DNA of 29,360 bases from JAWXTP01 sp044433415 (GTDB lineage: Bacteria; Bacteroidota; Bacteroidia; Bacteroidales; Rikenellaceae), in NCBI GenBank assembly GCA_044433415.1, contig JAWXTP010000027.1:1-29360 (forward strand), in the 5' to 3' direction. Both the position numbers and the translations under genes were made by a program. This document shows positions 15,529-23,830 of this stretch, in pieces. How positions within the stretch are numbered: the stretch's first letter is position 1; the number at the start of each line of letters is the position of its first letter. The notes under the pieces were generated by a model. The model searched no databases. It was not told the origin of the DNA and saw only the letters and a list, made by a program, of their open reading frames with translations.

Positions 15529-16692
15529 ATGGACAAATATAGTATGTATAAAAAATTATTAAAAAACTTTCTTATTGGAGCAGTTGTAAGTCTACTATTT
15601 TCTTGCTCTTCAGACCAAGCAAAGATTAGCGGTAAATTTACAGGACTTAAAGACAAAACACTTATTCTTGAACAAATCACACCAATAAAGAAGGTCGTAG
15701 ATTCTGTAACACTAGGTAGTAACGGTGAATTTAAATTCAAATATAAATTTAACAGAAAAGAACCTCGTTTTCTTAACCTAAGAGTAGACAATAAACTTGC
15801 AACTATATTAATCGAACCAGGTGAAAATCTAAAACTAAATGCTATTTATGATATTACACAAACTTTACAAGTAGAAGGTAGTGTTGGCACAGATTTGCTT
15901 TCTGAACTTAACAAATCTATGGCTAGTACTTTTACTAAAATAGATTCTTTAAATAACATTCTTGCACGCGCTACAGATACAGAAGTACGCAATCAACTTT
16001 CTGTAGAGATTACTCAAAGTTATTACAACCAAAAAAGAAAATGTATAGCTTTTGTTATAGAAAATAGCAACTCTCTAGCTTCTGTATATGCTTTATACCA
16101 AACATTACCTAATGGTATGACTTTCTTTAATGACAGCCAAGACTTTTTATATTATAAGGCTGTAGCGGACTCATTGACTAATAAATATCCAAATTCAATA
16201 CATGTTAAAACACTTCTTAAAGATGTTGAACAGTTTGAAAATAGAAGCAACATACACAATCTTGTTAATTCAAAACTTATTGAAGATGTTAAATCTCCTG
16301 AGTTAATTGCTAAGGATATGTTTGGGAAAGAGCAAAAGTTATCTTCTCTTAGAGGAAAAACTGTATTACTTTACTTTTGGAGTGTGCAATCACCTAACGC
16401 TTCTTTAATGAATAAAGAACTTAAGGATTTATATAACACTTATTCTTCTAAAGGTTTTGAAATCTACCAAGTTTCTATTGACAGATCTAAACAAGAATGG
16501 GTTAACGCTATCACTACTCAACGTCTACCTTGGATTAACGTTAATGACTTCTTAGGCGAATCTTCTCCTATGATTGGGCTTTACAACTTATCATCTGTAC
16601 CTACTAACTACATATTAGACAGAGAAGGTAACATTGTTGGTAAAAATCTTTGGGACAATGAATTAGTTAAAAAAATTCAAGAAACATTGTAG
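15529..16692 (+). CDS. TlpA-like thioredoxin-fold lipoprotein with DUF4369 N-domain, lacking the CxxC
   Basis: A 387-residue lipoprotein (lipobox LLFSC, C26; the ATG at 15544 is an alternative start). Residues about 30-125 form a DUF4369 domain (KISGKFTGLKDKTLILEQ, then a TLGSNGEFKFKY strand). A helical middle leads to a thioredoxin/AhpC-TSA-like domain at 255-387 with KDMFGKEQKLSSLRGKTVLLYFW and the cis-proline loop SSVPTNYILDREGNIVGK. Where TlpA proteins have W-C-x-x-C, this one reads WSVQSPNAS (284-292): both catalytic cysteines are gone. It therefore cannot act as an ordinary disulfide reductase and may bind rather than reduce. It is 24 bases upstream of lpxH and probably cotranscribed with it. 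Confidence 0.82.
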   Translation: MDKYSMYKKLLKNFLIGAVVSLLFSCSSDQAKISGKFTGLKDKTLILEQITPIKKVVDSVTLGSNGEFKFKYKFNRKEPRFLNLRVDNKLATILIEPGENLKLNAIYDITQTLQVEGSVGTDLLSELNKSMASTFTKIDSLNNILARATDTEVRNQLSVEITQSYYNQKRKCIAFVIENSNSLASVYALYQTLPNGMTFFNDSQDFLYYKAVADSLTNKYPNSIHVKTLLKDVEQFENRSNIHNLVNSKLIEDVKSPELIAKDMFGKEQKLSSLRGKTVLLYFWSVQSPNASLMNKELKDLYNTYSSKGFEIYQVSIDRSKQEWVNAITTQRLPWINVNDFLGESSPMIGLYNLSSVPTNYILDREGNIVGKNLWDNELVKKIQETL

Positions 16693-16716
16693 AACTCACT
16701 TTAGTATGAAAATATT

Positions 16717-17487
16717 ATGAAATATTATTTTACTTCTGATGTTCATTTAGGGCTTAACCTTAAAGACAAACCTGCTAAGGAGCGTGAAAAACTCTTTATA
16801 AATTGGCTAGACGAAGTGGAACAAGATTTACTTAAAAATAATGCTCCTGATGAAGGAGCATTATTTTTATTAGGTGATATATTTGACTTTTGGTTAGAAT
16901 ACAAAAGTGTAGTACCTAAACAACACATAAAAGTACTTGCTAAGCTAGAAAGCATGACTTCTAAAGGCATCAAAATATACTATTTTAAAGGTAATCATGA
17001 CACTTGGACTTATGACTATTTTGAGAGTATAGGTATAAGTATGCATTATACACCTGAAATATTTACTCTTAATGGCAGCACTTTTCTAGTAGGGCACGGC
17101 CATAATCTAATACTAAAAGACACATCCCTAGGTTTTCGATTGATGTACTCTCTCTTTAATAGCGCCTTAATTCTAAAACTATATAGATTCTTTGTTCATG
17201 CTGATCTCTCTAACTGGTTCGGAAGTTGGTGGAGCAACAGCAGTAGGGTTTCTAAGCCCATTTCTCACGTATTTAAGGGCGAAGATGAATATGCCGTAAG
17301 ATACTCCCGTAAGAAGCTAGAAGATGGCGAAAAAGTAGATTATTTTGTCTTTGGTCACCTTCACACTCCTACTATTTATGAATTAAACGAAAAATCTAAA
17401 GTCGTTATACTTGGAGAGTGGATTAAAAACCCTACTTACGGTGTGTTTGAAAACAATACATTCTCATTAAAGGAATTAGGTGACTAA
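16717..17487 (+). CDS. lpxH: UDP-2,3-diacylglucosamine diphosphatase (LpxH-like)
   Basis: A 256-residue calcineurin-like metallophosphoesterase with all blocks of the LpxH family: SDVHLG (D8, H10), GDIFDFW (D54, D57), GNHD (92-95), VGHGH (H127, H129) and FGHLHTP (H214, H216). LpxH hydrolyses UDP-2,3-diacylglucosamine to lipid X in lipid A synthesis, working at the inner face of the inner membrane. The segment between GHGH and FGHLH (140-185, with LMYSLFNSALILKLYRFF) is hydrophobic like the LpxH lid. E. coli LpxH is about 240 residues. Paralogous phosphoesterases with this layout exist, so the exact substrate is inferred. Repeat copy E begins 5 bases after the stop. Confidence 0.87.
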   Translation: MKYYFTSDVHLGLNLKDKPAKEREKLFINWLDEVEQDLLKNNAPDEGALFLLGDIFDFWLEYKSVVPKQHIKVLAKLESMTSKGIKIYYFKGNHDTWTYDYFESIGISMHYTPEIFTLNGSTFLVGHGHNLILKDTSLGFRLMYSLFNSALILKLYRFFVHADLSNWFGSWWSNSSRVSKPISHVFKGEDEYAVRYSRKKLEDGEKVDYFVFGHLHTPTIYELNEKSKVVILGEWIKNPTYGVFENNTFSLKELGD

Positions 17488-17491
17488 TTAA

Positions 17492-17577
17492 GAGGACTTC
17501 TAAAAATTGGATTTTAGCAAAAATAATTTTGGCTGAAGGCATTTGTGAAGTTTTGAAATAGAATCTATTAATATCCC
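17492..17577 (+). repeat. palindromic element copy E (degenerate)
   Basis: The left end GAGGACTTCTAAAAATTGG and the following ATTTTAG match the family well. The interior is diverged, and the right end is only tentatively placed at the TATTAATATCCC near 17577. No clear 4-bp duplication is seen (left flank TTAA). It begins 5 bases after the lpxH stop. Confidence 0.6.
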
Positions 17578-17621
17578 ATTATCCTACTTTTTAAAATAAT
17601 TTACACTCAATAAAATTAAAT

Positions 17622-17651
17622 AAAAAAGGGTGACTACATTAGCCACCCTTT
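17622..17651 (-). terminator. rho-independent terminator after mdh
   Basis: Stem AAAGGGTG/CACCCTTT (17625-17632 and 17644-17651), extended by a CT/AG pair inside after one mismatch, followed on the minus strand by TTTTTTA. It lies 24 bases past the mdh stop and ends the gcvH-mdh transcript. Confidence 0.85.
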
Positions 17652-17674
17652 AAAGAACTATATTACGTTAAATA

Positions 17675-18643
17675 CTATAAAGTATCTGAACCGTATTTAG
17701 CATCGAACATATTCATATCGTCAAGAACTTTCATAACTTTCTTAACGTGAAGAGCTGAACTGTTTAATAAAGCAGTTTCTTCTTCGTCTAATTTAAGATC
17801 AACGATTTTCTCAACACCTTCTTTACCTAAAACTACAGGAACACCTAAGTGAAGATCTGTTAAACCGTACTCACCGTTAAGTGATGCACATACAGGAAGA
17901 ATAGCTTTTGTGTCGTTAGCGATAGCTTGTACCATAACAGCTGCAGAAAGACCTGGAGCATACCATGCAGATGTACCCATAAGAGCAACAATCTCACCAC
18001 CACCGTTTTTAGTTCTCTCAACGATTTCGTTAAGTTTGTCTTCAGCGATAAGCTCAGTAACTGAAATACCAGATACGTTAGTAAAACGTGGAAGTGGCAC
18101 CATAGTATCACCGTGACCACCCATTAATTGAGCTTGTACTAAAGCTGGAGAAGTACCTAACTCTTCAGCGATGAATGCACAGTAACGAGCTGTATCAAGA
18201 ATACCAGCCATACCAAATACTCTATTTGATTTAAGACCTGAAGCAAGGAAAGCAGCGTAAGTCATAACGTCAAGAGGATTAGATACAACGATGATAATTG
18301 GATTCTCGTTATATTTCATGATGTTTTCAGTAACTTCTTTAACGATACCTGCGTTGATAGAAATTAAGTCATCACGAGTCATCCCCGGTTTACGTGGAAG
18401 ACCTGCTGTAATTACAACGATTTCACTACCTTCAGTTTTTGAATAATCGTTAGTTGAACCTGTGATTCTTGTGTTGAATCCAAGAATTGGAGCTGTTTGC
18501 CACATGTCAAGACCTTTTCCTTGAGAAACGCCTTCTTTAACATCAACAATAACAACTTCTTTACATACGTCCATTCTTGCAATTTCGTGAGCGCAAGTAG
18601 CACCTACATTACCAGCACCTACTACTGTAACTTTGTTTACCAT
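17675..18643 (-). CDS. mdh: malate dehydrogenase (NAD)
   Basis: A 322-residue enzyme of the LDH/MDH family: interconverts malate and oxaloacetate. Motifs: NAD-binding GAGNVG (9-14), acidic D34 at the end of strand beta-2 (NAD preference), substrate arginines R84 and R90 in GLPRKPGMTRDDL, which are typical of malate rather than lactate dehydrogenase, LDTAR with D150 and R153, and the catalytic histidine H177 in MGGHGDT. Length and motifs fit the LDH-like MDH group found in Bacteroidetes. It starts 29 bases after gcvH and ends before a clear terminator, so the two are probably one operon. Confidence 0.96.
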   Translation of the reverse strand: MVNKVTVVGAGNVGATCAHEIARMDVCKEVVIVDVKEGVSQGKGLDMWQTAPILGFNTRITGSTNDYSKTEGSEIVVITAGLPRKPGMTRDDLISINAGIVKEVTENIMKYNENPIIIVVSNPLDVMTYAAFLASGLKSNRVFGMAGILDTARYCAFIAEELGTSPALVQAQLMGGHGDTMVPLPRFTNVSGISVTELIAEDKLNEIVERTKNGGGEIVALMGTSAWYAPGLSAAVMVQAIANDTKAILPVCASLNGEYGLTDLHLGVPVVLGKEGVEKIVDLKLDEEETALLNSSALHVKKVMKVLDDMNMFDAKYGSDTL

Positions 18644-18672
18644 AACTATTTTTTTATAAAGTGATTTGTATA

Positions 18673-19050
18673 TTAACCAATAAGTTTTGTATAATCTTCT
18701 GCTGATAATAACTCTGCAAGTTGATCAGCATTTGTTATTTTTATCTTTATCATCCAACCGTCTCCGTAAGGATCACTGTTGACAGTCTCTGGAGCATCAT
18801 TTAATGCTTCATTGAACTCTAGTACCTCACCTGCTACAGGAATAAATGCATCAGATACAGTTTTAACAGCTTCAATAGAACCAAAAACTTCGTCTTTTTC
18901 TAAGGTCTCGCCCACAGTGATAACGTCAACAAACACAATATCACCAAGCTGATCTTGTGCAAAATCAGTGATACCAACATAGGCTTCTTCACCCTCTACT
19001 CTAATCCACTCGTGATCTTTAGAGTATTTTAAATTTGATGGAACATTCAT
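18673..19050 (-). CDS. gcvH: glycine cleavage system H protein
   Basis: A 125-residue protein of normal H-protein length. It carries the methylamine intermediate of glycine between the P, T and L proteins on a lipoyl-lysine arm. The start NLKYSKDHEWIRVEG and the lipoylation segment GSIEAVKTVSD with K63 are diagnostic. gcvP, gcvT and lpd are not in the window, so the system is split, as is common in this phylum. It is followed 29 bases later by mdh. Confidence 0.96.
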   Translation of the reverse strand: MNVPSNLKYSKDHEWIRVEGEEAYVGITDFAQDQLGDIVFVDVITVGETLEKDEVFGSIEAVKTVSDAFIPVAGEVLEFNEALNDAPETVNSDPYGDGWMIKIKITNADQLAELLSAEDYTKLIG

Positions 19051-19096
19051 AATTTTAATTAAATTATATTGTTAATTTTATAACAGTAAATTATCT

Positions 19097-19132
19097 AAAA
19101 AAGAAAAGGAATTATTGTACTTTCCTTTTTCT
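19097..19132 (-). terminator. hairpin with T-run between the RsmI-like gene and gcvH
   Basis: Stem AAAAGGAA/TTCCTTTT (19104-19111 and 19122-19129) with a 10-base loop, followed on minus by CTTTTTTAG. It fits a terminator for the RsmI-like gene. A promoter-like TATATTTG for gcvH (19138-19145) lies upstream of it, so it could instead act as a leader attenuator of gcvH. Confidence 0.6.
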
Positions 19133-19137
19133 GAATA

Positions 19138-19168
19138 CAAATATAGTAATTTTTATCCTATCAAGAAA
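19138..19168 (-). promoter_or_regulatory. putative promoter of gcvH-mdh
   Basis: Minus strand TATATTTG (19138-19145), with TTTC (19165-19168) 19 bases upstream. The -33 box overlaps the end of the RsmI-like gene. Transcription would begin near 19131, directly before the hairpin at 19097-19132, which makes the assignment uncertain. Confidence 0.35.
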
Positions 19169-19863
19169 ATAGTTGGTATCTTTTTTAATGATGGTTTTGA
19201 ACTTTTTTTCCACTCAGAAATAGCACATGTTCTAATAAATTGATTATCAGCACTTATATTAGAAGCTACACAAAGCCTAGTATGAGGCGAAAGTATGTTT
19301 AACATATCATTAAATAAATTTTCATTACGATAAGGCGCTTCAATAAAAATTTGTGTTTGTCCTTGGTTGGCTTTTCGTTCTAATTCCTTTAATTTTTTAG
19401 TTTTTTCTGCACCTTTAATAGGCAGATAACCATTAAAAGTAAAACTCTGTCCATTCATACCTGACGCCATTAAAGACATAAGAATAGAAGATGGACCTAC
19501 TAAAGGAATAACTTCTACACCTATTTTATGAGCTTTCTCGACTATCATAGCCCCAGGGTCTGCAACTCCAGGAACTCCAGCTTCACTCATAACTCCAACA
19601 TCAAAACCATCTTTCAAAGGTTGTGCCAATTTATCTATTTCAAGCTGAGAAGTATGCTCATTAAGTTCAGAAAAATTTAAAGAATCTATAGTTTTGCCTG
19701 TTTTACATTTAGAAATAAAACGACGTGCTGTTCTCAGTTCTTCAACAACAAAATAATCTATAGATGTGATTACTTCTTTATTGTAAAGAGGCATATATAA
19801 AAAAGGATTATCGCAATCTACTATAGGAGTAGGTATTAGATATAACTTTCCTTGTTGTTTCAT
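19153..19863 (-). CDS. SAM-dependent methyltransferase of the RsmI/tetrapyrrole methylase family
   Basis: A 236-residue protein. It begins GKLYLIPTPIVD, like the GxLYxVxTPIGN of RsmI, and has the SAM-binding region VMSEAGVPGVADPGAMIVEKA (RsmI: SDAGTPxxSDPG), then VIPLVGPSSILMSLMASG and FTFNGYLP. RsmI 2'-O-methylates C1402 of 16S rRNA. This protein is shorter than E. coli RsmI (286 residues), ends soon after the methylase fold, and is less similar in the IGNL segment. Bacteroidetes often encode a second, shorter family member like this, so the target is uncertain. It starts at the ATG at 19863; a TACCTTTG box at 19877-19884 would give a nearly leaderless transcript. Confidence 0.75.
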   Translation of the reverse strand: MKQQGKLYLIPTPIVDCDNPFLYMPLYNKEVITSIDYFVVEELRTARRFISKCKTGKTIDSLNFSELNEHTSQLEIDKLAQPLKDGFDVGVMSEAGVPGVADPGAMIVEKAHKIGVEVIPLVGPSSILMSLMASGMNGQSFTFNGYLPIKGAEKTKKLKELERKANQGQTQIFIEAPYRNENLFNDMLNILSPHTRLCVASNISADNQFIRTCAISEWKKSSKPSLKKIPTIFLIG

Positions 19864-19897
19864 AAGTTTATTTTTTCAAAGGTATTATACGAATTAA

Positions 19898-19944
19898 GAC
19901 AAGCGACTAAACACCTCCATTACAAGGTTATCCAGTCGCTTGTC
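19898..19944 (-). other. long-loop hairpin between the FKBP gene and the RsmI-like gene
   Basis: A perfect 11-bp inverted repeat (GACAAGCGACT at 19898-19908, AGTCGCTTGTC at 19934-19944) enclosing a second small ACCT/AGGT pair. It lacks a proper T-run on either side, so it may be a weak terminator of the FKBP gene, an operator, or a small structured RNA. It is immediately upstream of the RsmI-like -7 box. Confidence 0.5.
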
Positions 19945-19947
19945 GTT

Positions 19948-19980
19948 CATTAATCATTAATCATTAACCATTAATCATTA
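19948..19980. repeat. tandem heptamer repeat CATTAAT
   Basis: Four heptamers (CATTAAT, CATTAAT, CATTAAC, CATTAAT) and a partial fifth fill the space up to the stop codon of the FKBP gene at 19981. Unit length 7 and the lack of spacers exclude a CRISPR array. Confidence 0.85.
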
Positions 19981-21039
19981 TTAATAGTCGTCCATCTCGT
20001 CTTCGGTAAGCACCTTGATTTTAAAGACTAACGGATCATAAGGCTGTATTATAGTATTTCCACTGGTACTACCGTAAGCACCATAGCCATTTTCTGAAGT
20101 AAATACACAGATAGCAGTTTCCCCAACTCTAAGTTTCTTAGTTACCGCAGCAAAACCGTCAACATAGTCTCCCGAGTCATCAACACCAGAATAAGAGAAA
20201 ATAATAGGTGAGTAACTTCCTGAGTCATCAGAATAATCTACATCTAATGAATCAGCTACATCCTCATCATTAGTGTCAAATACAAATCCATCAAGGAACA
20301 TACCTGTATAAATTAAATATACTGAAGAGTCCGTAGGAATAGTGTCGCCCTCTGGATTTTCAACTAACAGCTTATAATAAATACCTGTTTCAAGACTGTC
20401 CGCCAAAGTTAAACCTAAAGTGTCCATAGCATATCTTTCTACTGCTTCATAACCATCTTTAGAAGGATTACTTGTCATAGATTCAAATTTCAATGACACA
20501 CGAGCAGGTCCACTTTCTGGAGCACTATATAAGTTTCCCTCAAATCCTGTATAAGGTGCAGCGTTTGCTGTGCTTCCTATCCAGTCACTTGACATAAAAA
20601 TATCTACTGAGTCCCCCTCTTGCATTTCTGCTAACGCATATAAAGCACCTGTTGTAAGTATCGTACTACTATATTGATAAGAAGAAACTAAAGGTACAAA
20701 GTGAGTAGTATTTGCGTAAGTACCCAAGTGTTTAGCTAAAGGCACATATGTATTTGCAAAATAATTCCCTTCTAAATCTTGACCTGTGTAGTTTACATAT
20801 ATCCAATCGGCTATTGAGTCAGGCGTGTAACCATTAGGGTTATCGCCTTTAACAATCTTGTAATATAACCCATCAGTAACCTTAGGATATTCAGGATAAT
20901 ACTTTGCCATCCACTTATCAAAAGATGTTAATTCTACTTCTGTATAATCAGTCTCTATGCTCTCTGCACACGAGAAACCAACTAAGGCAAATGCCACCAT
21001 TAGAAATATATTCCTTAGTTTTGAAATCATTTTGTTCAA
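19981..21039 (-). CDS. FKBP-type peptidyl-prolyl isomerase lipoprotein with two FKBP-like domains
   Basis: A 352-residue lipoprotein (lipobox VGFSC, C24; the ATG at codon 4 is an alternative start). Two FKBP-like regions are seen. The first (about 70-195) has IYVNYTGQDLEGNYFANT and GALYALAEMQEGDSVDIFM and looks degenerate. The second (about 215-348) has VYLIYTGMFLDGFVFDTN, GFAAVTKKLRVGETAICVF, ENGYGAYGS and IQPYDPLVFKIKVL, close to the FKBP pattern with the Y...FD pocket. It would act in the periplasm or on the inner face of the outer membrane in protein folding. It follows the smaller FKBP-like gene by 94 bases; a TATATTTG box at 21115-21122 suggests it may also have its own promoter, though a -33 box is not clear. 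Confidence 0.82.
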   Translation of the reverse strand: MNKMISKLRNIFLMVAFALVGFSCAESIETDYTEVELTSFDKWMAKYYPEYPKVTDGLYYKIVKGDNPNGYTPDSIADWIYVNYTGQDLEGNYFANTYVPLAKHLGTYANTTHFVPLVSSYQYSSTILTTGALYALAEMQEGDSVDIFMSSDWIGSTANAAPYTGFEGNLYSAPESGPARVSLKFESMTSNPSKDGYEAVERYAMDTLGLTLADSLETGIYYKLLVENPEGDTIPTDSSVYLIYTGMFLDGFVFDTNDEDVADSLDVDYSDDSGSYSPIIFSYSGVDDSGDYVDGFAAVTKKLRVGETAICVFTSENGYGAYGSTSGNTIIQPYDPLVFKIKVLTEDEMDDY

Positions 21040-21133
21040 ATTTTCTAATATTATTTAATAATAAAGTGATATCTTCACTCTTAATTCTTTATAAAATCTT
21101 ACTTTAACAAGCTACAAATATACAAAAAATCAA

Positions 21134-21664
21134 TTAATTTTTAGTAATATCGTCTATATATAAATATATTGCTAAAGACGTATTATCTGTCACCACTCCA
21201 TTGTATTTATCACCATAAGCATAACTACTAGGAATAAAGGCAATGTAAGTAGCTCCTTCAACTAGATTATATAAGGATAATTCCATACCTTCATATAAAT
21301 CTGTTGTTCCATATTTTATTTTTAATGGTTCGTAAGTTGCACCATCAATAGTAAAGTTATAATCCTCAGCAATACTTTCAATATTTGTATAAACTAAATC
21401 ATCTATACTTGAATAAAATTCAAATATTGCATAACTAATAGTTACTGAATCTCCAACTTCTATTTGTTCTCCTACCATAACAACATCATCTATATTTGCA
21501 ACATAAATGCTATTATCTATGACAAAATAATCAACGTATTGACTTTCTACAAAGGTCTTTATACGGGCAATCTGACTAACAACACTAGACGTGTCACTAT
21601 CATCAATACCACAAGAAGTGAAACTGAGTAAAATAACGATTAAATATAAAAATTTATTGTTCAT
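21134..21664 (-). CDS. small FKBP-like lipoprotein
   Basis: A 176-residue lipoprotein (LLSFTSC, C18). The region 70-176 follows the FKBP strand order: GDSVTISYAIFEF, LYEGMELSLYNLVEGATYIAFIPSSYAYGD and a closing NTSLAIYLYIDDI. The usual FD pocket residues are not evident, so isomerase activity is doubtful. Its ATG overlaps the stop codon of the M3 peptidase gene by one base (TAATG), which implies translational coupling. It may be a chaperone or binding partner for the peptidase; that is an inference from position only. Confidence 0.7.
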   Translation of the reverse strand: MNNKFLYLIVILLSFTSCGIDDSDTSSVVSQIARIKTFVESQYVDYFVIDNSIYVANIDDVVMVGEQIEVGDSVTISYAIFEFYSSIDDLVYTNIESIAEDYNFTIDGATYEPLKIKYGTTDLYEGMELSLYNLVEGATYIAFIPSSYAYGDKYNGVVTDNTSLAIYLYIDDITKN

Positions 21665-23760
21665 TATTCCGAAACTAATCTATTTAATAAAGCGTCAATT
21701 TCAGGTTTGCGACCTCTAAACTTAATGAATAATTCCATTTCGTCTTCAGAAGAACCTTTTGACAATATGTTTTCTCTAAACGATTTTGCTACTTCCTTGT
21801 TAAAGATACCTTTTTCTTTAAATAAAGAAAAAGCATCTGCATCAAGGACTTCTGCCCATTTGTAGCTATAATATCCTGCTGAGTAACCACCTGCAAAAAT
21901 ATGACTGAAAGATGGCGACATACAAACATCATCTACACTTGGCAAAACTACAACTTTTACTGTTGCATTCTTTTCAAACTCCTGAACAGTTACCTCTACA
22001 GGTTCAGTAATTGAATGCCATGCCATATCACTAATACCAAACGTTAATTGTCTTACACTAGCATAACCACTTAAATAATTCTTAGAAGCTATGATTTTTT
22101 CTACTAACTCATCTGGAATTACTTCTCCTGTTTGATAGTGTTTAGCAAACATAGCTAAGAACTCTTTTTCTGTAGCCCAGTTTTCTAGTATCTGTGAAGG
22201 CAACTCAACAAAGTCTTGTGCTACATTAGTTCCTGAAGTAGAAACATAAGTACCATTAGCTAGCATGCCATGTAAACCGTGACCAAATTCATGTAAGAAA
22301 GTTGTAAGCTCACTAAAAGTAAGTAGCGAAGGTGTTTCTTCTGTAGGTTTAGTGAAGTTACATACTAAAGAGACGTGAGGACGTACGTTAACACCATCTT
22401 TAACATACTGCTCTCTATACGAAGTCATCCATGCACCGCCAGATTTAGAACTACGTGGGAAGAAGTCTAAGTAAAGTACTGATAGGAAAGATCCATCTTC
22501 ATCAAATACTTCAAAACATTCTACATCTTCTTGGTAAGGTACTATATCATCATTTTTAACGAATTTAATGCCATATAATTCTGTAGCTAATGCGAATACT
22601 CCATTTCTTACAGCTGTTAATTCAAAATAAGGTTTTAGAAGTTCGTCATTAAGAGCATATTTTTCATTCTTTAGCTTATCTGAATAATAACCAAAATCCC
22701 AAGGCATAACCTCGAAATCTGCTCCATTTTTCTTAGCATATTCATTTACCATCTTAACATCCGACTTAGCAAAAGGCAGTGACTTATCTAATAATTCAGC
22801 TAAAAACTCATTTACAGCAGCACTATTACTTGCCATTCTATCCTCTAAAGCATAATCAGCATGTGTAGCATAACCTAGAAGTTGAGCTCTCTTAAGTCGC
22901 AATTCAACTATTCTTTTAACGATATTTTCGTTATTATATTTTTCTGTTTTAAAACAACGGCTATTATATGCTCTCCATAATTTCTCACGTAAGTCACGTC
23001 TTTCTGAGTATTGCATGAAAGGTACCATACTTGGAGCATGTAACGTAAATACATAACCTTCCTTAGAACGTGATTTAGCCTCAGAAGCTCCCATCTCTTT
23101 AACAAAATTTGGCAATCCCTTAACTTCGTCCTCAGTAGTTAGGTGCAATTCAAACTCGTTTGTTGCAGCTAACACATTTTGTTGAAACTCTAAAGATAAA
23201 GTAGACATCTCAGTAGCGATTTTACTATATTCCGCTTTTTTATCATCTTCTAAAGCAGCTCCCTTTCTAGAGAAACTTTTGTAATTGTCATCTAGTAATA
23301 TCTCTTGCTCCTTAGTTAAATTAGAACTGTCAACATTCTCATATACCACCTTTATCTTTTGGAAAAGCTCATTATTAAGAGTTATAAAGTTTGAAAACTC
23401 TGTTAACTTTGGTGATATCTCAAGAGCTATATTTTGTAGAGTATCATTTGTATGTGCACTATTAAGATTAAAGAAAATAGTAGATATTAAATTTAATCTC
23501 TCTCCTGCTCTCTCCAATGCTATGATAGTGTTTTCAAATGTTGGCTCTTCTGTAGAAGATACTATCTCATTAATCTCAGCCTTAGCTTCTGCAAGTGCCA
23601 CTTCAAAGGCAGGAATATAATGCTCATTTTCTATCTTATCAAAAGGCACTGTTTGATGTAGCGCCGTAAAGTCTCCTAACAAAGGATTTTCATTTTTTGT
23701 CATAGTATTACAACTTAATAGTGATGCTGTTATTGCAGCAACGATTATATGTTTTTTCAT
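21664..23760 (-). CDS. dcp: M3 family zinc metallopeptidase, peptidyl-dipeptidase Dcp-like lipoprotein
   Basis: A 698-residue protein with a lipoprotein-like signal (ITASLLSC, C17), the length of Dcp/oligopeptidase A. The zinc site is HEFGHGLHG (H490, E491, H494) with the third ligand probably E519 in DFVELPSQILENW. Upstream segments NPLLGDFTALHQTVPFDKIENEHYIPAF and LLGYATHADYALEDRMA are family features, as is the late FAGGYSAGYYSYKWAEVLDADAF. M3 Dcp enzymes remove C-terminal dipeptides from short peptides; with a lipid anchor this one would work in the periplasm. It follows lptD by 70 bases without a recognisable promoter. Confidence 0.93.
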   Translation of the reverse strand: MKKHIIVAAITASLLSCNTMTKNENPLLGDFTALHQTVPFDKIENEHYIPAFEVALAEAKAEINEIVSSTEEPTFENTIIALERAGERLNLISTIFFNLNSAHTNDTLQNIALEISPKLTEFSNFITLNNELFQKIKVVYENVDSSNLTKEQEILLDDNYKSFSRKGAALEDDKKAEYSKIATEMSTLSLEFQQNVLAATNEFELHLTTEDEVKGLPNFVKEMGASEAKSRSKEGYVFTLHAPSMVPFMQYSERRDLREKLWRAYNSRCFKTEKYNNENIVKRIVELRLKRAQLLGYATHADYALEDRMASNSAAVNEFLAELLDKSLPFAKSDVKMVNEYAKKNGADFEVMPWDFGYYSDKLKNEKYALNDELLKPYFELTAVRNGVFALATELYGIKFVKNDDIVPYQEDVECFEVFDEDGSFLSVLYLDFFPRSSKSGGAWMTSYREQYVKDGVNVRPHVSLVCNFTKPTEETPSLLTFSELTTFLHEFGHGLHGMLANGTYVSTSGTNVAQDFVELPSQILENWATEKEFLAMFAKHYQTGEVIPDELVEKIIASKNYLSGYASVRQLTFGISDMAWHSITEPVEVTVQEFEKNATVKVVVLPSVDDVCMSPSFSHIFAGGYSAGYYSYKWAEVLDADAFSLFKEKGIFNKEVAKSFRENILSKGSSEDEMELFIKFRGRKPEIDALLNRLVSE

Positions 23761-23830
23761 AAATATTTAACTTTATAAATTTCGTTTTGTTGTGTTATAC
23801 CCACCTCAACCTATTTGCTAACACTAACAA

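Noticed and set aside
15422..15562. A 46-codon frame just after the predicted start of the TlpA-like transcript (possible leader peptide)
   Set aside because: It overlaps the start of the real gene in another frame, shows no regulatory codon run and has no hairpin pair that would suggest attenuation.
19948..19980. Short regularly spaced repeats as a possible CRISPR
   Set aside because: The units are seven bases in direct tandem with no spacers.
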